A stretch of DNA of 64,000 nucleotides, taken from assembly GCA_004297625.1 (NCBI GenBank), contig SCTY01000057.1:62001-126000 (forward strand). Direction: 5' to 3'. A program made the position numbers and the translations under genes. The notes beneath the pieces were generated by a model. The model ran no database searches. It was not told the DNA's origin and worked only from the letters and a program-made list of their open reading frames with translations. Origin of the DNA: Betaproteobacteria bacterium. GTDB taxonomy: Bacteria > Pseudomonadota > Gammaproteobacteria > Burkholderiales > SG8-39. This document shows, piece by piece, positions 1 to 8,640 of the stretch (the stretch's first letter is position 1; each line of letters opens with the position of its first letter).

Positions 1-272
1 TGCAGGACGAGGCCACGGTGTTCGCGGACCCGAACGACCGCGCCAGCCAGGAGTCCGACATGGCGCTCGAGCTGCGCAACCGCGACCGGGAGCGCAAGCT
101 CATCAAGAAGATCGACGAGACCATCGCGCGCATCGACGCCGACGAGTACGGCTACTGCGAAAGCTGCGGCGTCGAGATCGGGCTCAAGCGCCTCGAGGCG
201 CGCCCCACCGCGACCCTGTGCATCGACTGCAAGACGCTCGACGAGCTGCGCGAGCGCCAGGTCGCGAAGTAA
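1..272 (+). CDS. dksA: RNA polymerase-binding transcription factor DksA, C-terminal part (truncated by window start)
   Basis: The reading frame is already open at base 3, so the gene starts before the window; a GTG at 18 is internal. DksA binds the secondary channel of RNA polymerase and, with ppGpp, adjusts transcription of rRNA, tRNA and amino-acid genes. Visible is the second half: the charged coiled-coil return helix (LELRNRDRERKLIKKI) and the four-cysteine zinc finger CESCG...CIDC, followed by the conserved tail KTLDELRERQ. The RLEARPTA segment between the cysteine pairs is typical of true DksA rather than short DksA/TraR phage paralogues. The gene converges on pnp, with a strong hairpin in the gap between them. 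The identification is secure; only the N-terminal half is missing. Confidence 0.95.
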   Translation, partial: QDEATVFADPNDRASQESDMALELRNRDRERKLIKKIDETIARIDADEYGYCESCGVEIGLKRLEARPTATLCIDCKTLDELRERQVAK

Positions 273-301
273 GAACCACAACCCCCCGCTCGTAAACTCG
301 C

Positions 302-321
302 GACCCCCTTGTCAGGGGGTC
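302..321. terminator. Hairpin between convergent dksA and pnp
   Basis: A perfect 7-bp GC-rich stem (GACCCCC / GGGGGTC) with a 6-base loop lies between the dksA stop at 272 and the pnp stop at 325. It can form in transcripts from either strand, so it probably ends or protects both mRNAs. Neither side has a long U-tract, so strict intrinsic termination is uncertain. Confidence 0.55.
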
Positions 322-324
322 ACG

Positions 325-2433
325 CTAAGCGTTCTGCTTGGCGGCCTGTTCCTGCGAGCTGACGGCCTTCATCGACAGCCGCACGCGCCCCTTGTCGTCC
401 GCCTCGAGGACCTTGACCTTCACCACCTGGCCCTCCTTGAGGTGATCCGACACGGCGTTGACGCGCTCCTGGCTGATCTGCGAGATGTGCAGCAGGCCGT
501 CGCGCCCGGGCAAGAGCTGCACGATGGCGCCGAAGTCGAGCAGGCGCAGCACCGTGCCTTCGTAGACCTTGCCCACCTCGACTTCCGCGGTGAGCTCGGC
601 GATGCGCTTCTTCGCCGCCTCGCCGCCCTCGGCCGACACGCAGGCGATGGCGATGGTGCCATCGTCCTCGATCTCGATCGTGGTGCCGGTCTCCTCCTGG
701 ATGCCGCGGATCACCACGCCGCCCTTGCCGATGACATCGCGGATCTTGTCCGGGTTGATCTTCATCTTGATGATGCGCGGCGCAAAGGTCGAAAGCTCGG
801 CGCGCGAGCCCTCGATCGCCTGCTTCATGATCTCGAGGATCTGCAGGCGCGCCTCGCGCGCCTGGTCGAGCGCCACTTTCATGATGCCCTTGTTGATGGA
901 CTCGATCTTCAGGTCCATCTGCAGCGCCGTCACTCCCTTGTCGGTGCCCGCGACCTTGAAGTCCATGTCGCCGAGGTGGTCCTCGTCGCCGAGGATGTCG
1001 GACAGCACCGCAAAGCGGTTGCCTTCCTTGATGAGACCCATGGCGATGCCCGCGACGTGCGCCTTGACCGGCACGCCGGCATCCATGAGCGCGAGGCTTC
1101 CGCCGCACACCGACGCCATGGACGAAGAGCCGTTCGACTCGGTGATCTCGGAGACGACGCGGATCGAGTAGCCGAACTCCTCCGGCGTCGGCAGCAGGCC
1201 GACGAGCGCGCGCTTGGCGAGCTTGCCGTGGCCGATCTCGCGGCGCTTCGGCGGCCCGACGCGCCCGGTCTCGCCGGTCGCGTACGGCGGCATGTTGTAG
1301 TGGAGCATGAACCGCTCGCGGTACTCGCCGGTGAGCGCGTCGATGATCTGCTCGTCGCGCCCGGTGCCGAGCGTCACGGTGACGAGCGCCTGCGTCTCGC
1401 CGCGCGTGAAGAGCGCCGAGCCGTGGGTGCGCGGGAGCACGCCCACGCGCACGCTGATCGGGCGCACGGTGCGCGTGTCGCGCCCGTCGATGCGCGGCTC
1501 GCCGTCGAGGATCTGGCCGCGCACGATCTTCGACTCGAGGTTGAAGAACGTTTCCTTCACCACGTTCGTATCGACCGCGGGATTCTCCGCGAGCAGCGTG
1601 TCCATCGCGGCCTTGCGGATTTCCGCAAGGCGGCTGTTGCGCGTCTGCTTCTGCTTGATCTGGAACGCTTCGCGCATGCCTGCTTCGGCAAGCTCGGCCG
1701 CGCGGGCGATGAGCGCCTCGTCCTTGGCCGGCGGCTGCCATTCCCACGCCGGCTTGCCGGCCGCCTCGGCCAGCTCGTGGATCGCCTGGATCGCCGACTG
1801 CATCTCGCGGTGGCCGAAACTCACCGCCTCGAGCATCGTGTCTTCGGTGAGCTCGAGCGCCTCGGATTCCACCATCATCACGCCCTGCTCCGTGCCGGCC
1901 ACGACCAGATTCAGCTTCGATTCCTTGAGCTGGGTCATCGTCGGGTTGACGACGTATTCGCCGTTCACGTAACCGACGCGGCAGGCGCCGATCGGGCCGT
2001 TGAAGGGGATCCCCGACAACGTGAGCGCCGCCGATACGGCGAGCATCGCCGGGATGTCGGAGTCGACTTCCGGATTGAGCGAGAGCACCGTCGCTACGAC
2101 CTGCACTTCGTTGTAGAAGCCGTCGGGGAAGAGCGGCCGGATCGGCCGGTCGATCAGGCGCGAGGTCAGCGTCTCCTTCTCGGAGGGGCGCCCTTCGCGC
2201 TTGAAGAATCCGCCCGGGATCTTGCCGGCGGCGTAGGTCTTCTCGACGTAGTCGACGGTAAGCGGGAACCAGTCCTGCCCCGCGCGCGGCTCCTTCGCCG
2301 CGACGACGCTGGCGAGCACCACGGTGTCCTCCATGGTGCAGACCACGGAGCCGTGCGCCTGGCGGGCGATCTCGCCCGTCTCGAAGGTGACTTGATGAGT
2401 GCCGAAAGAAAAGGTTTTTTTGATGGGGTTCAC
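325..2433 (-). CDS. pnp: Polyribonucleotide nucleotidyltransferase (PNPase)
   Basis: PNPase degrades RNA 3' to 5' by phosphorolysis, releasing nucleoside diphosphates, and is a core part of the degradosome. The 702-residue length is normal. Two RNase PH-like domains are seen: the N-terminal one with the family signature FFKREGRPSEKE near residue 77, and the catalytic second one with GRDEQIIDALTGEYRERFMLHY and later GDEDHLGDMDFKVAGT. These are followed by a KH domain (IRDVIGKGGVVIRGIQEETG) and an S1 domain (GKVYEGTVLRLLDFGAIVQL), both binding RNA. It is the last gene of the rimP-nusA-infB-rbfA-truB-rpsO-pnp block, as in E. coli. A terminator-like hairpin separates it from rpsO, so pnp is probably reached by read-through, perhaps with RNase III-type processing of the leader as known in E. 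coli. Confidence 0.97.
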   Translation of the reverse strand: MNPIKKTFSFGTHQVTFETGEIARQAHGSVVCTMEDTVVLASVVAAKEPRAGQDWFPLTVDYVEKTYAAGKIPGGFFKREGRPSEKETLTSRLIDRPIRPLFPDGFYNEVQVVATVLSLNPEVDSDIPAMLAVSAALTLSGIPFNGPIGACRVGYVNGEYVVNPTMTQLKESKLNLVVAGTEQGVMMVESEALELTEDTMLEAVSFGHREMQSAIQAIHELAEAAGKPAWEWQPPAKDEALIARAAELAEAGMREAFQIKQKQTRNSRLAEIRKAAMDTLLAENPAVDTNVVKETFFNLESKIVRGQILDGEPRIDGRDTRTVRPISVRVGVLPRTHGSALFTRGETQALVTVTLGTGRDEQIIDALTGEYRERFMLHYNMPPYATGETGRVGPPKRREIGHGKLAKRALVGLLPTPEEFGYSIRVVSEITESNGSSSMASVCGGSLALMDAGVPVKAHVAGIAMGLIKEGNRFAVLSDILGDEDHLGDMDFKVAGTDKGVTALQMDLKIESINKGIMKVALDQAREARLQILEIMKQAIEGSRAELSTFAPRIIKMKINPDKIRDVIGKGGVVIRGIQEETGTTIEIEDDGTIAIACVSAEGGEAAKKRIAELTAEVEVGKVYEGTVLRLLDFGAIVQLLPGRDGLLHISQISQERVNAVSDHLKEGQVVKVKVLEADDKGRVRLSMKAVSSQEQAAKQNA

Positions 2434-2460
2434 TGAGAATCCTTTATGGGGCGCGCGAAC

Positions 2461-2489
2461 AAAAAGCGCTCATCGAATCGATGAGCGCT
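2461..2489 (-). terminator. Intrinsic terminator downstream of rpsO
   Basis: On the minus strand a perfect 12-bp inverted repeat (arms AGCGCTCATCGA and TCGATGAGCGCT, one base between) is followed directly by TTTT and then G. It lies between rpsO and pnp, the position of the rpsO terminator/attenuator in E. coli. It should give a monocistronic rpsO end while letting part of the transcripts continue into pnp. Confidence 0.85.
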
Positions 2490-2511
2490 GAATGTCACGG
2501 CATCAGAATGG

Positions 2512-2781
2512 CTACTTGCGCAGACCGAGGCGCTCGATCAGGCCGCGATACTTGTCCGCGTCCTTGCGCTTGAGGTAATCGAGCAGCTTGCGGCGCTGGC
2601 TCACGAGCTTGAGCAGGCCGCGGCGCGAATGAAAATCCTTGACGTGAGTCTTGAAATGCTCGGTGAGGCCGTTGATGCGCTCGGTAAGGAGCGCGACCTG
2701 CACCTCGGGTGATCCGGTGTCCTTGCCGGAGCGCTGGTAATCCTTGACGACCTGCGCCTTCTGCGCAACCTGCAATCCCAT
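2512..2781 (-). CDS. rpsO: 30S ribosomal protein S15
   Basis: S15 binds the central domain of 16S rRNA as a primary assembly protein and contacts 23S rRNA in an intersubunit bridge. The 89-residue product carries the family signature almost unchanged: DTGSPEVQVALLTERI, HSRRGLLKLVSQRRKLLDYLK and LIERLGLRK at the end. It lies between truB and pnp in the conserved order. The ATG at 2781 gives the usual S15 length; a longer reading in another frame is a shadow. In many bacteria S15 represses its own translation; I cannot identify the mRNA pseudoknot here. Confidence 0.97.
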   Translation of the reverse strand: MGLQVAQKAQVVKDYQRSGKDTGSPEVQVALLTERINGLTEHFKTHVKDFHSRRGLLKLVSQRRKLLDYLKRKDADKYRGLIERLGLRK

Positions 2782-2832
2782 GCACTGTCTCCACTTTGTA
2801 AGCCCGCGATTTTAACCGATGCATCGGCCCGG

Positions 2833-3732
2833 TCACAAGGTTTGTCGATGTTTATCAGCCGTTTGCGACGCCGCGACGAGGCGTAAAGGACGCAGGGCGC
2901 CGGCCTCGCCCTGCCCCAGGCCGATCACCGCGCCGCAGGCGCCGTAAACGGCGCACAGCCCGCCGCAGGAAAAACCCTTGAGCGCTTGCCCGTTGCGGAA
3001 GCGCGCCTCCTGCTCGGCGTCGAGCACGGCTTGCGGCAGGCCGGCGAGCAGCTCGGGCAGCGCCAGCAGGCGCCGTGCGCGCTCGCCTTCCCCCATGGCC
3101 GCGAGCGCCTCGAGCCCTAGCGCCTCCCGCACGCTGAACCGTCCGGACCCGGTGCGCCGCAGCCCGGTGAGATGCGCGCAAGTGCCGAGCGCGGCTCCGA
3201 TGTCCTCGGCGAGCGTGCGGATGTAGGTTCCCTTGCTGCAGCGGACGCGCAGCTGCAGTAGCGGCGGCTCGTATGCGAGCTTTTCCAGCGCCGAAATGCG
3301 CACCCGCCGGGCGGCGCGCTCCACGGTTTGCCCTTTGCGGGCGAGCGCGTAAAGCGGCACGCCGTCGCGCTTGAGCGCCGAATGCATCGGCGGCACCTGC
3401 TCGAGATCGCCCACGAAGCGCTGCAGTACCTCGTCGATCGCCGCTTCGCTGATACGCAGCTGTTTCTTCTCGACGACCTCGCCTTCGGCATCCCCGGTGC
3501 TCGTCTTTTCCCCCAGCTTCAGCGTGGCAAGGTATTCCTTGTCGTCGTCGAGCAGCGGGCCGGCGAATTTTGTCGCCTCGCCGAAAAGCACCACGAGAAG
3601 CCCCGAGGCGAGCGGGTCGAGCGTGCCGGCATGCCCTGCCTTTCTCGCTCCGAATAATCGTTTTACTTTTTGAAGAGCGACGTTGGACGTGACGCCGACA
3701 GGCTTGTCGAGCAGCAGCGCGCCGTCGATCAT
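2833..3732 (-). CDS. truB: tRNA pseudouridine(55) synthase TruB
   Basis: TruB converts U55 in the T-loop of tRNAs to pseudouridine. The ATG at 3732 overlaps the rbfA stop (ATGA), giving 299 residues, a normal length. The N-terminus MIDGALLLDKPVGVTSN and the catalytic motif GHAGTLDPLASGLL, whose Asp is the nucleophile, are clear. Further conserved parts are KEYLATLKLGEKTSTGDAEG, PPMHSALKRDGVPLYALARKG and the RCSKGTYIRTLAEDIG strand. The C-terminal part resembles the small PUA-like or TruB C-terminal domain but is less conserved. The frame stays open upstream into rbfA, which is not coding in this frame. Translation is probably coupled to rbfA. Confidence 0.96.
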   Translation of the reverse strand: MIDGALLLDKPVGVTSNVALQKVKRLFGARKAGHAGTLDPLASGLLVVLFGEATKFAGPLLDDDKEYLATLKLGEKTSTGDAEGEVVEKKQLRISEAAIDEVLQRFVGDLEQVPPMHSALKRDGVPLYALARKGQTVERAARRVRISALEKLAYEPPLLQLRVRCSKGTYIRTLAEDIGAALGTCAHLTGLRRTGSGRFSVREALGLEALAAMGEGERARRLLALPELLAGLPQAVLDAEQEARFRNGQALKGFSCGGLCAVYGACGAVIGLGQGEAGALRPLRLVAASQTADKHRQTL

Positions 3733-4079
3733 TTCTTCGCCTTCGTGGATTCGATGAGCCGCGAAAGCCGGTCGCCGCGCTCGACCGACTCGTCGTACTC
3801 GAAGCGCAGCTCGGGCGTCGTGTAGAGCTTGATGCGCCTTGCGAGCTGGGAGCGCAGGAAGCCGGCGGCGCGCTTCAGCCCCTGCTTCGCTTCGTCGACG
3901 TGCTCCTTGCTCAGCGTGGTGAAGAACACCTTCGCATGCGAGATGTCGGGCGAGACATCGACGCCCGTGATGGTGATCATGCCGACGCGCGGATCGCGCA
4001 GCTCGCGCTGCACGAGCTCGGAGAGCTCCCTCTGGATGAGGTCGCCGAGCTTCTGTGGCCGGCCCTGCCCGCGCTTCAC
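3729..4079 (-). CDS. rbfA: 30S ribosome-binding factor RbfA
   Basis: RbfA is a KH-type assembly factor needed for late 16S rRNA maturation and cold adaptation. I chose the GTG at 4079, which overlaps the infB stop (GTGA) and yields 116 residues; the frame is open further upstream but only through infB coding sequence. Conserved segments include RPQKLGDLIQRELSELVQRELRDPRVG, then VSPDISHAKVFFTTL, and LYTTPELRFEYDESVERGDRLSRLI towards the end, matching the family core. It is translationally coupled to infB before it and truB after it by 4-base overlaps. An alternative start within the infB frame would lengthen the N-terminus beyond family norms. Confidence 0.94.
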   Translation of the reverse strand: MKRGQGRPQKLGDLIQRELSELVQRELRDPRVGMITITGVDVSPDISHAKVFFTTLSKEHVDEAKQGLKRAAGFLRSQLARRIKLYTTPELRFEYDESVERGDRLSRLIESTKAKK

Positions 4080-6604
4080 AGGGTGCGGGCAACCTCCAGG
4101 ACCTCGAACACCTCGAACTGGTCGCCTTCCTTGATGTCCGAGAAGTTCTTCAGGGACATGCCGCACTCGAAGCCGGCCTTGACCTCGCGCACGTCTTCCT
4201 TGAAGCGCTTGAGCGAATCGATCTCGCCGGTATGCACGACCACGTTGTCGCGCAGCACGCGCACCTGCGCGTTACGCTTGACGGTGCCCTCCTGCACGTA
4301 GCAGCCCGCCACGGTGCCGATCTTGGAGATCTTGAACACCTGGCGCACCTCGACCATCCCGATGACCGATTCCTTGCGCTCGGGAGCCAGCATCCCGGAA
4401 AGCGCCGCCTTCATCTCCTCGACCGCGTCGTAGATGATGTTGTAGTAGCGGACCTGGATTCCGGCCGACTCGATCAGCTTGCGCGCGGTGGCGTCGGCCC
4501 GGGTGTTGAAGCCGATGATGACGGCGTTGGAAGCCATCGCCAGGTTGACGTCGGATTCGGTAATGCCGCCGACCCCGGCGTGCACCACGGTGACCTTGAC
4601 CTCTTCGGTCGCAAGCCGCGTCAGCGCATGGACCAGCGCTTCCTGCGAACCCTGCACGTCGGCCTTGATCACCAGCGTGAGGGTCTTCTTCTCGCCCTCG
4701 CCCATCTGCTCGAACATGTTCTCGAGCTTGGTGGCGTGCTGCTTGGCGAACTTGACGTCGCGGAACTTGCCCTGGCGGAAGTTGGCGATCTCGCGCGCCT
4801 TGCGCTCATCGGCGATGACCATCATTTCCTCGCCGGCGTTGGGCACCTCGGACAGGCCCTGGACCTCGACCGGGATGGACGGGCCGGCCGCCTGCATCGG
4901 CTTGCCGGTCTCGTCGAGCATCGCGCGCACCCGGCCGTAGACCGCGCCGGTGAGGATGATGTCGCCGCGCTTCAGCGTACCCGACTGGACGAGCAGCGTG
5001 GCCACCGGGCCGCGGCCCTTGTCGAGCCGCGCCTCGATGACGACGCCCTTGGCCGGCGCATCGACCGGCGCCTTGAGCTCGAGGACTTCCGCCTGCAACA
5101 GCACCTGCTCGAGCAGCTCGTCGACCCCCTGCCCGGTCTTCGCGGACACGGGAATGACCGGCGAATCGCCGCCGTACTCCTCGGGGACCACGCCATGCGT
5201 GAGCAGCTCCTGCTTCACCTTCTCGGCGTTGGCCTCGTGCTTGTCCATCTTGTTCATTGCCACGACGAGCGGCACCTCGGCCGCCTTGGCGTGGTTGATG
5301 GCTTCGATGGTCTGCGGCATGACGCCGTCGTCCGCGGCGACCACCAGGACCACGATGTCGGTGGCCTTGGCGCCGCGCGCGCGCATGGCCGTGAACGCTT
5401 CGTGGCCCGGGGTATCGAGGAAGGTCACCACGCCGCGCGGCGTTTCGACATGGTAGGCGCCGATGTGCTGGGTGATGCCGCCCGCCTCGCCCGCTGCAAC
5501 CTTGGTGCGGCGGATGTAGTCGAGCAGCGAAGTCTTGCCGTGGTCAACGTGACCCATGACGGTGACGACCGGCGGGCGCGGCTTGATTTCGGCAGCCACG
5601 TGCTCCTCGGTCTCCGTGAGGTAAGCCTCGGGATCGTCGAACTTCGCCGCCTTGGCCTTGTGGCCCATTTCCTCCACCAGGATGATCGCGGTCTCCTGGT
5701 CGAGGACCTGGTTGATGGTCGCCATCGTGCCGAGCTTCATCAGCGCCTTGATAACTTCGGCAGCCTTTACCGACATGCGGTGAGCGAGCTCGCCCACGGT
5801 GATGGTTTCAGGCACGGCGACTTCGCGGACCAGCGGCTCCGTGGGCTGGGCGAACGTCGTCTGGTCGCCGGCTCCGGGGCGGTGACGCCCGCCGGTGCGC
5901 GCGTGCCAGCCGGCAACGCCGCCGCCGGCATCGCCGCGCGTCTTGATGGTGCGGCGGCGCGCGGAATCGTCGCGCAGCACCGTGGTGGGCTTCGCCTTCT
6001 TCGGCTTCTTGTCGGTCTTGGTTTCGCCCGTCTTGGGCGCATGCAGCGTGGTTGCCGGGGCCGGTGCAGCCGCCGCCGCGGCTTCCGCGGCTTTCTGCTC
6101 CGCCGCCTTCTGCTCCGCTTCCTTGCGTTCGCGCTCCTGCTTCTCCTTCAGCTCCGCGGCCTGACGCTCGGCGAGCTGCTGCTGGCGCCGCTCTTCCTCT
6201 TCGCGCAGCTCAAGCTCGCGCGAGTCGATCGCCGGGGGTTGCGGCGCCGGCGCCGGCGGCGGCGCGGGTGTTTCGGCGGCAACCGCGGCCGCGGTGACCT
6301 CCGCCGGATCGCGCTTGACGAAGACACGCTTCTTGCGCACCTCGACCTGCACCGTCCGGTACTTGCCGGTGGCGTCGGTCTTCTTGATCTCGCTCGTCTG
6401 CTTGCGCGTAAGCGTGATCTTGTTTTTCTGCTCCGCAGAGCCGTGCGCCCGCCGCAGGTAATCGAGCAGGCGCGATTTGTCCTGCTCGGAGAGCGCGTCG
6501 TCGGCCTTTTTCTTGTCGACGCCGGCCGCCCGCAGCTGTTCCAGCAGCACGGAAGGCGGGACCTTAAGCTCGCTCGCGAACTGGGCTACGCTCGTTTGCG
6601 CCAC
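4076..6604 (-). CDS. infB: Translation initiation factor IF-2
   Basis: IF-2 is the GTPase that places fMet-tRNA on the 30S subunit and promotes subunit joining. The 842-residue chain begins with an IF2_N domain (AQTSVAQFASELKVPPSVLLEQL). A long charged, alanine/glutamate-rich linker follows (roughly residues 100-260), then a second IF2_N-like segment (ITVGELAHRMSVKAAEVIKALM). The G domain carries G1 GHVDHGKT, G3 DTPGHEAF and G4 NKMD, with GGITQHIGAY as the switch region. The C-terminal beta-barrel and fMet-tRNA binding domains end at VARTL. A single base separates it from nusA, and its stop overlaps rbfA. Internal ATG or GTG codons in the linker could produce shorter isoforms, as in E. coli, but I cannot choose one by eye. 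Confidence 0.97.
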   Translation of the reverse strand: MAQTSVAQFASELKVPPSVLLEQLRAAGVDKKKADDALSEQDKSRLLDYLRRAHGSAEQKNKITLTRKQTSEIKKTDATGKYRTVQVEVRKKRVFVKRDPAEVTAAAVAAETPAPPPAPAPQPPAIDSRELELREEEERRQQQLAERQAAELKEKQERERKEAEQKAAEQKAAEAAAAAAPAPATTLHAPKTGETKTDKKPKKAKPTTVLRDDSARRRTIKTRGDAGGGVAGWHARTGGRHRPGAGDQTTFAQPTEPLVREVAVPETITVGELAHRMSVKAAEVIKALMKLGTMATINQVLDQETAIILVEEMGHKAKAAKFDDPEAYLTETEEHVAAEIKPRPPVVTVMGHVDHGKTSLLDYIRRTKVAAGEAGGITQHIGAYHVETPRGVVTFLDTPGHEAFTAMRARGAKATDIVVLVVAADDGVMPQTIEAINHAKAAEVPLVVAMNKMDKHEANAEKVKQELLTHGVVPEEYGGDSPVIPVSAKTGQGVDELLEQVLLQAEVLELKAPVDAPAKGVVIEARLDKGRGPVATLLVQSGTLKRGDIILTGAVYGRVRAMLDETGKPMQAAGPSIPVEVQGLSEVPNAGEEMMVIADERKAREIANFRQGKFRDVKFAKQHATKLENMFEQMGEGEKKTLTLVIKADVQGSQEALVHALTRLATEEVKVTVVHAGVGGITESDVNLAMASNAVIIGFNTRADATARKLIESAGIQVRYYNIIYDAVEEMKAALSGMLAPERKESVIGMVEVRQVFKISKIGTVAGCYVQEGTVKRNAQVRVLRDNVVVHTGEIDSLKRFKEDVREVKAGFECGMSLKNFSDIKEGDQFEVFEVLEVARTL

Positions 6605-6605
6605 G

Positions 6606-8147
6606 TTATGCGGACTCCTTGCTTTCAGCCGGCTTCTCGGCTCCCGCCGGTTCGTCGAACCAGTGGGCGCGCGCGGCCATGATCAGCTTCTTGGCCTTCT
6701 CTTCGTCCATGCCGGTGATTTCGGACAGCTCGTCCACCGCCAGATCGGCGAGATCGTCGCGCGTCTTGATGGCGTTCTCGGCGAGCTTCGCGGCGAGCTG
6801 GGTATCCATGCCCTCGAGCTTGAGCAGGTCGGGGTCCACGCCCTCGACTTTTTCCTCGTTGGCGATCGCGGCAACGAGGAGCGCGTTGCGCGCCCGGTTG
6901 CGCAGCTCGTTGACCGTGCCCTCGTCGAAGGCGTCGATCTCCATCAGCTCGTTGATCGGCACGTAGGCCACTTCTTCGAGCGTCGAGAAGCCTTCCTGCG
7001 CCAGGATCCCGGCCACTTCCTCGTCGACGTCGAGCTTTTCCATGAACTGCTGCTTGATGCGGCCGCTCTCTTCCTGCTGCTTCTTGTTCGACTCGTCCTC
7101 GGTCATCAGGTTGATTTGCCACCCGGTGAGCTCGGAAGCGAGGCGCACGTTCTGCCCGCTGCGGCCGATGGCGACGGCGAGGTTCTCCTCGTCGACCACC
7201 ACGTCCATGGCGTGCTTTTCCTCGTCGACCACGATCGAGGAGACCTCGGCGGGCGCCAGCGCGCCGATGACGAACTGCGCCGGATCGGCCGACCACAGCA
7301 CGATGTCGACGCGCTCGCCGGCAAGCTCTTGCGTCACCGCCTGCACGCGCGATCCGCGCATGCCGACGCAGGTGCCGATCGGATCGATGCGCTTGTCGTT
7401 GGTGAAGACCGCGATCTTGGCGCGGATGCCGGGGTCGCGCGCCGCCGACTTGATCTCGAGCAGGCCCTCTTCGATCTCGGGAACCTCGAGCTCGAAGAGC
7501 TTCATGATGAATTGAGGCGCGGTACGCGAAAGGATGAGCTGCGGGCCGCGCGCCTGCCGGTCGATCTTCGCCACCCAGGCGCGTACGCGGTCGCCCACGC
7601 GCAGGTTCTCCTTCGGGATCATGTGCTCGCGCGGCAGCAGCGCCTCCAGGCGGCCCGACTCGATGATGGCGCTGCCGCGCTCCATGCGCTTCACCGTGCC
7701 CGTGACGAGCTCGTCGCCGCGCGACAGGAAGTCGTTGAGGATCTGCTCGCGCTCGGCGTCGCGGATGCGCTGCAGGATGACCTGCTTCGCGGTCTGCGCG
7801 CCGATGCGGCCGAATTCGACCGCCTCGAGCGGCTCCTCGATGAACTCCTCGAGCTTGATCTCGGGTTTGCGTTTCTGCGCTTCGGTAAGGGCGATCTGCG
7901 CCTGCGGCGTCTCCACCGCGTCGTCGGGCACCACTTTCCAGCGGCGGAAGGACTCGTAGGCGCCGGTGTTCTTGTCGACCTGAACGCGCACGTCGATGTC
8001 CTCGGAGTATTTTTTCTTGGTGGCGGAGGCGAGCGCCATCTCGAGCGCGCCGAACACGATGTCGCGCGGGACGTTCTTCTCCCTTGCCAGCACGTCCGCC
8101 AGCATCACCAGCTCCCGATTCCCTGCCGCTATCGCGTTCACTGCCAC
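6606..8147 (-). CDS. nusA: Transcription termination/antitermination factor NusA
   Basis: NusA binds RNA polymerase and nascent RNA, modulates pausing and termination, and helps antitermination. The 513-residue protein has the RNAP-binding N-terminal domain (LAREKNVPRDIVFGALEMAL through about 135), an S1 domain (GDELVTGTVKRMERGSAIIE), and KH1/KH2 (GTCVGMRGSRVQAVTQEL; NLAVAIGRSGQNVRLASELTGW). Two C-terminal helix-hairpin-helix acidic repeats follow, of the kind proteobacterial NusA uses to contact the alpha subunit CTD. The GTG at 8147 is used here; a second GTG two codons later is also possible, and both add about 8 residues before the position where E. coli NusA starts. Seven bases separate it from rimP and one from infB. 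Confidence 0.96.
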   Translation of the reverse strand: MAVNAIAAGNRELVMLADVLAREKNVPRDIVFGALEMALASATKKKYSEDIDVRVQVDKNTGAYESFRRWKVVPDDAVETPQAQIALTEAQKRKPEIKLEEFIEEPLEAVEFGRIGAQTAKQVILQRIRDAEREQILNDFLSRGDELVTGTVKRMERGSAIIESGRLEALLPREHMIPKENLRVGDRVRAWVAKIDRQARGPQLILSRTAPQFIMKLFELEVPEIEEGLLEIKSAARDPGIRAKIAVFTNDKRIDPIGTCVGMRGSRVQAVTQELAGERVDIVLWSADPAQFVIGALAPAEVSSIVVDEEKHAMDVVVDEENLAVAIGRSGQNVRLASELTGWQINLMTEDESNKKQQEESGRIKQQFMEKLDVDEEVAGILAQEGFSTLEEVAYVPINELMEIDAFDEGTVNELRNRARNALLVAAIANEEKVEGVDPDLLKLEGMDTQLAAKLAENAIKTRDDLADLAVDELSEITGMDEEKAKKLIMAARAHWFDEPAGAEKPAESKESA

Positions 8148-8154
8148 AAGATCC

Positions 8155-8586
8155 TCACAATTCCGGTATCAGCCTCGCCCGATCCATGTCGTCGAGCGCG
8201 AGCTTCACTATCTGTCCGTCCAGCTCCATGCTCACCTGCCCCGCCTCGGCGCCGCGCAGCACGCCGACGAACTTGCGCCGGCCGGTAGCGTCGGGGGTAC
8301 GCATCCTTACTTCGACCTTCTGGCCGCTGAAGCGGACGAAGTCGCCCGACTTGCGCAGCGGCCGGTCCAGCCCCGGCGAAGAGACCTCGAGGCGCTCGTA
8401 GTCGATTCCCTCGACCGCCAGGACCCGCGTCATGTGGCGGCTGACCGCCTCGCAATCCTCGAGCGTGACGCCCCCCGGCTTGTCGATGAAAAGACGCAAC
8501 AAGCGGCCTCCGCCCGGCGCCTGGACATCGACGAGCTCGTACCCCATTCCGGTCACGGCCGGCTCGACTACTTTCTCTAAGTGCAA
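8155..8586 (-). CDS. rimP: Ribosome maturation factor RimP
   Basis: RimP assists 30S subunit maturation. The 143-residue frame has the N-terminal alpha/beta domain (GMGYELVDVQAPGGGRLLRLFIDKPGGVTLEDCEAVSRHM) and the SH3-like C-terminal domain (GLDRPLRKSGDFVRFSGQKVEV...LDDMDRARLIPEL), matching the family over its full length. The only sensible in-frame start is a TTG at 8586. No Shine-Dalgarno sequence is visible before it: the bases immediately upstream are the U-tract and hairpin of the rluB terminator. The operon promoter must therefore lie within or upstream of that terminator, or the gene starts at a later codon such as the GTG ten codons in, which would cut into the conserved N-terminus. 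Confidence 0.93.
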   Translation of the reverse strand: MHLEKVVEPAVTGMGYELVDVQAPGGGRLLRLFIDKPGGVTLEDCEAVSRHMTRVLAVEGIDYERLEVSSPGLDRPLRKSGDFVRFSGQKVEVRMRTPDATGRRKFVGVLRGAEAGQVSMELDGQIVKLALDDMDRARLIPEL

Positions 8587-8588
8587 AC

Positions 8589-8609
8589 AAAAAATGGGCC
8601 GAAGCCCAT
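8589..8609 (-). terminator. Intrinsic terminator of rluB, abutting the rimP start
   Basis: On the minus strand ATGGGC-TTCG-GCCCAT, a 6-bp stem with the very stable UUCG tetraloop, is followed by TTTTT. It sits after rluB and ends only three bases before the rimP TTG codon. The shape is a textbook rho-independent terminator. It separates the trpS-scpA-scpB-rluB unit from the rimP-nusA unit. Confidence 0.85.
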
Positions 8610-8640
8610 CTCTCTAAAGCTTTTGAAGTTTAACAGCTTT

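Noticed and set aside
442..2436. Long plus-strand open frame opposite pnp
   Set aside because: High-GC antisense shadow: the composition is arginine-, leucine- and histidine-rich with no family pattern, while the minus strand carries an unmistakable PNPase.
4055..6682. 875-codon plus-strand open frame opposite infB
   Set aside because: Shadow of infB; it reads across into nusA territory and shows only low-complexity D/H/L/R sequence.
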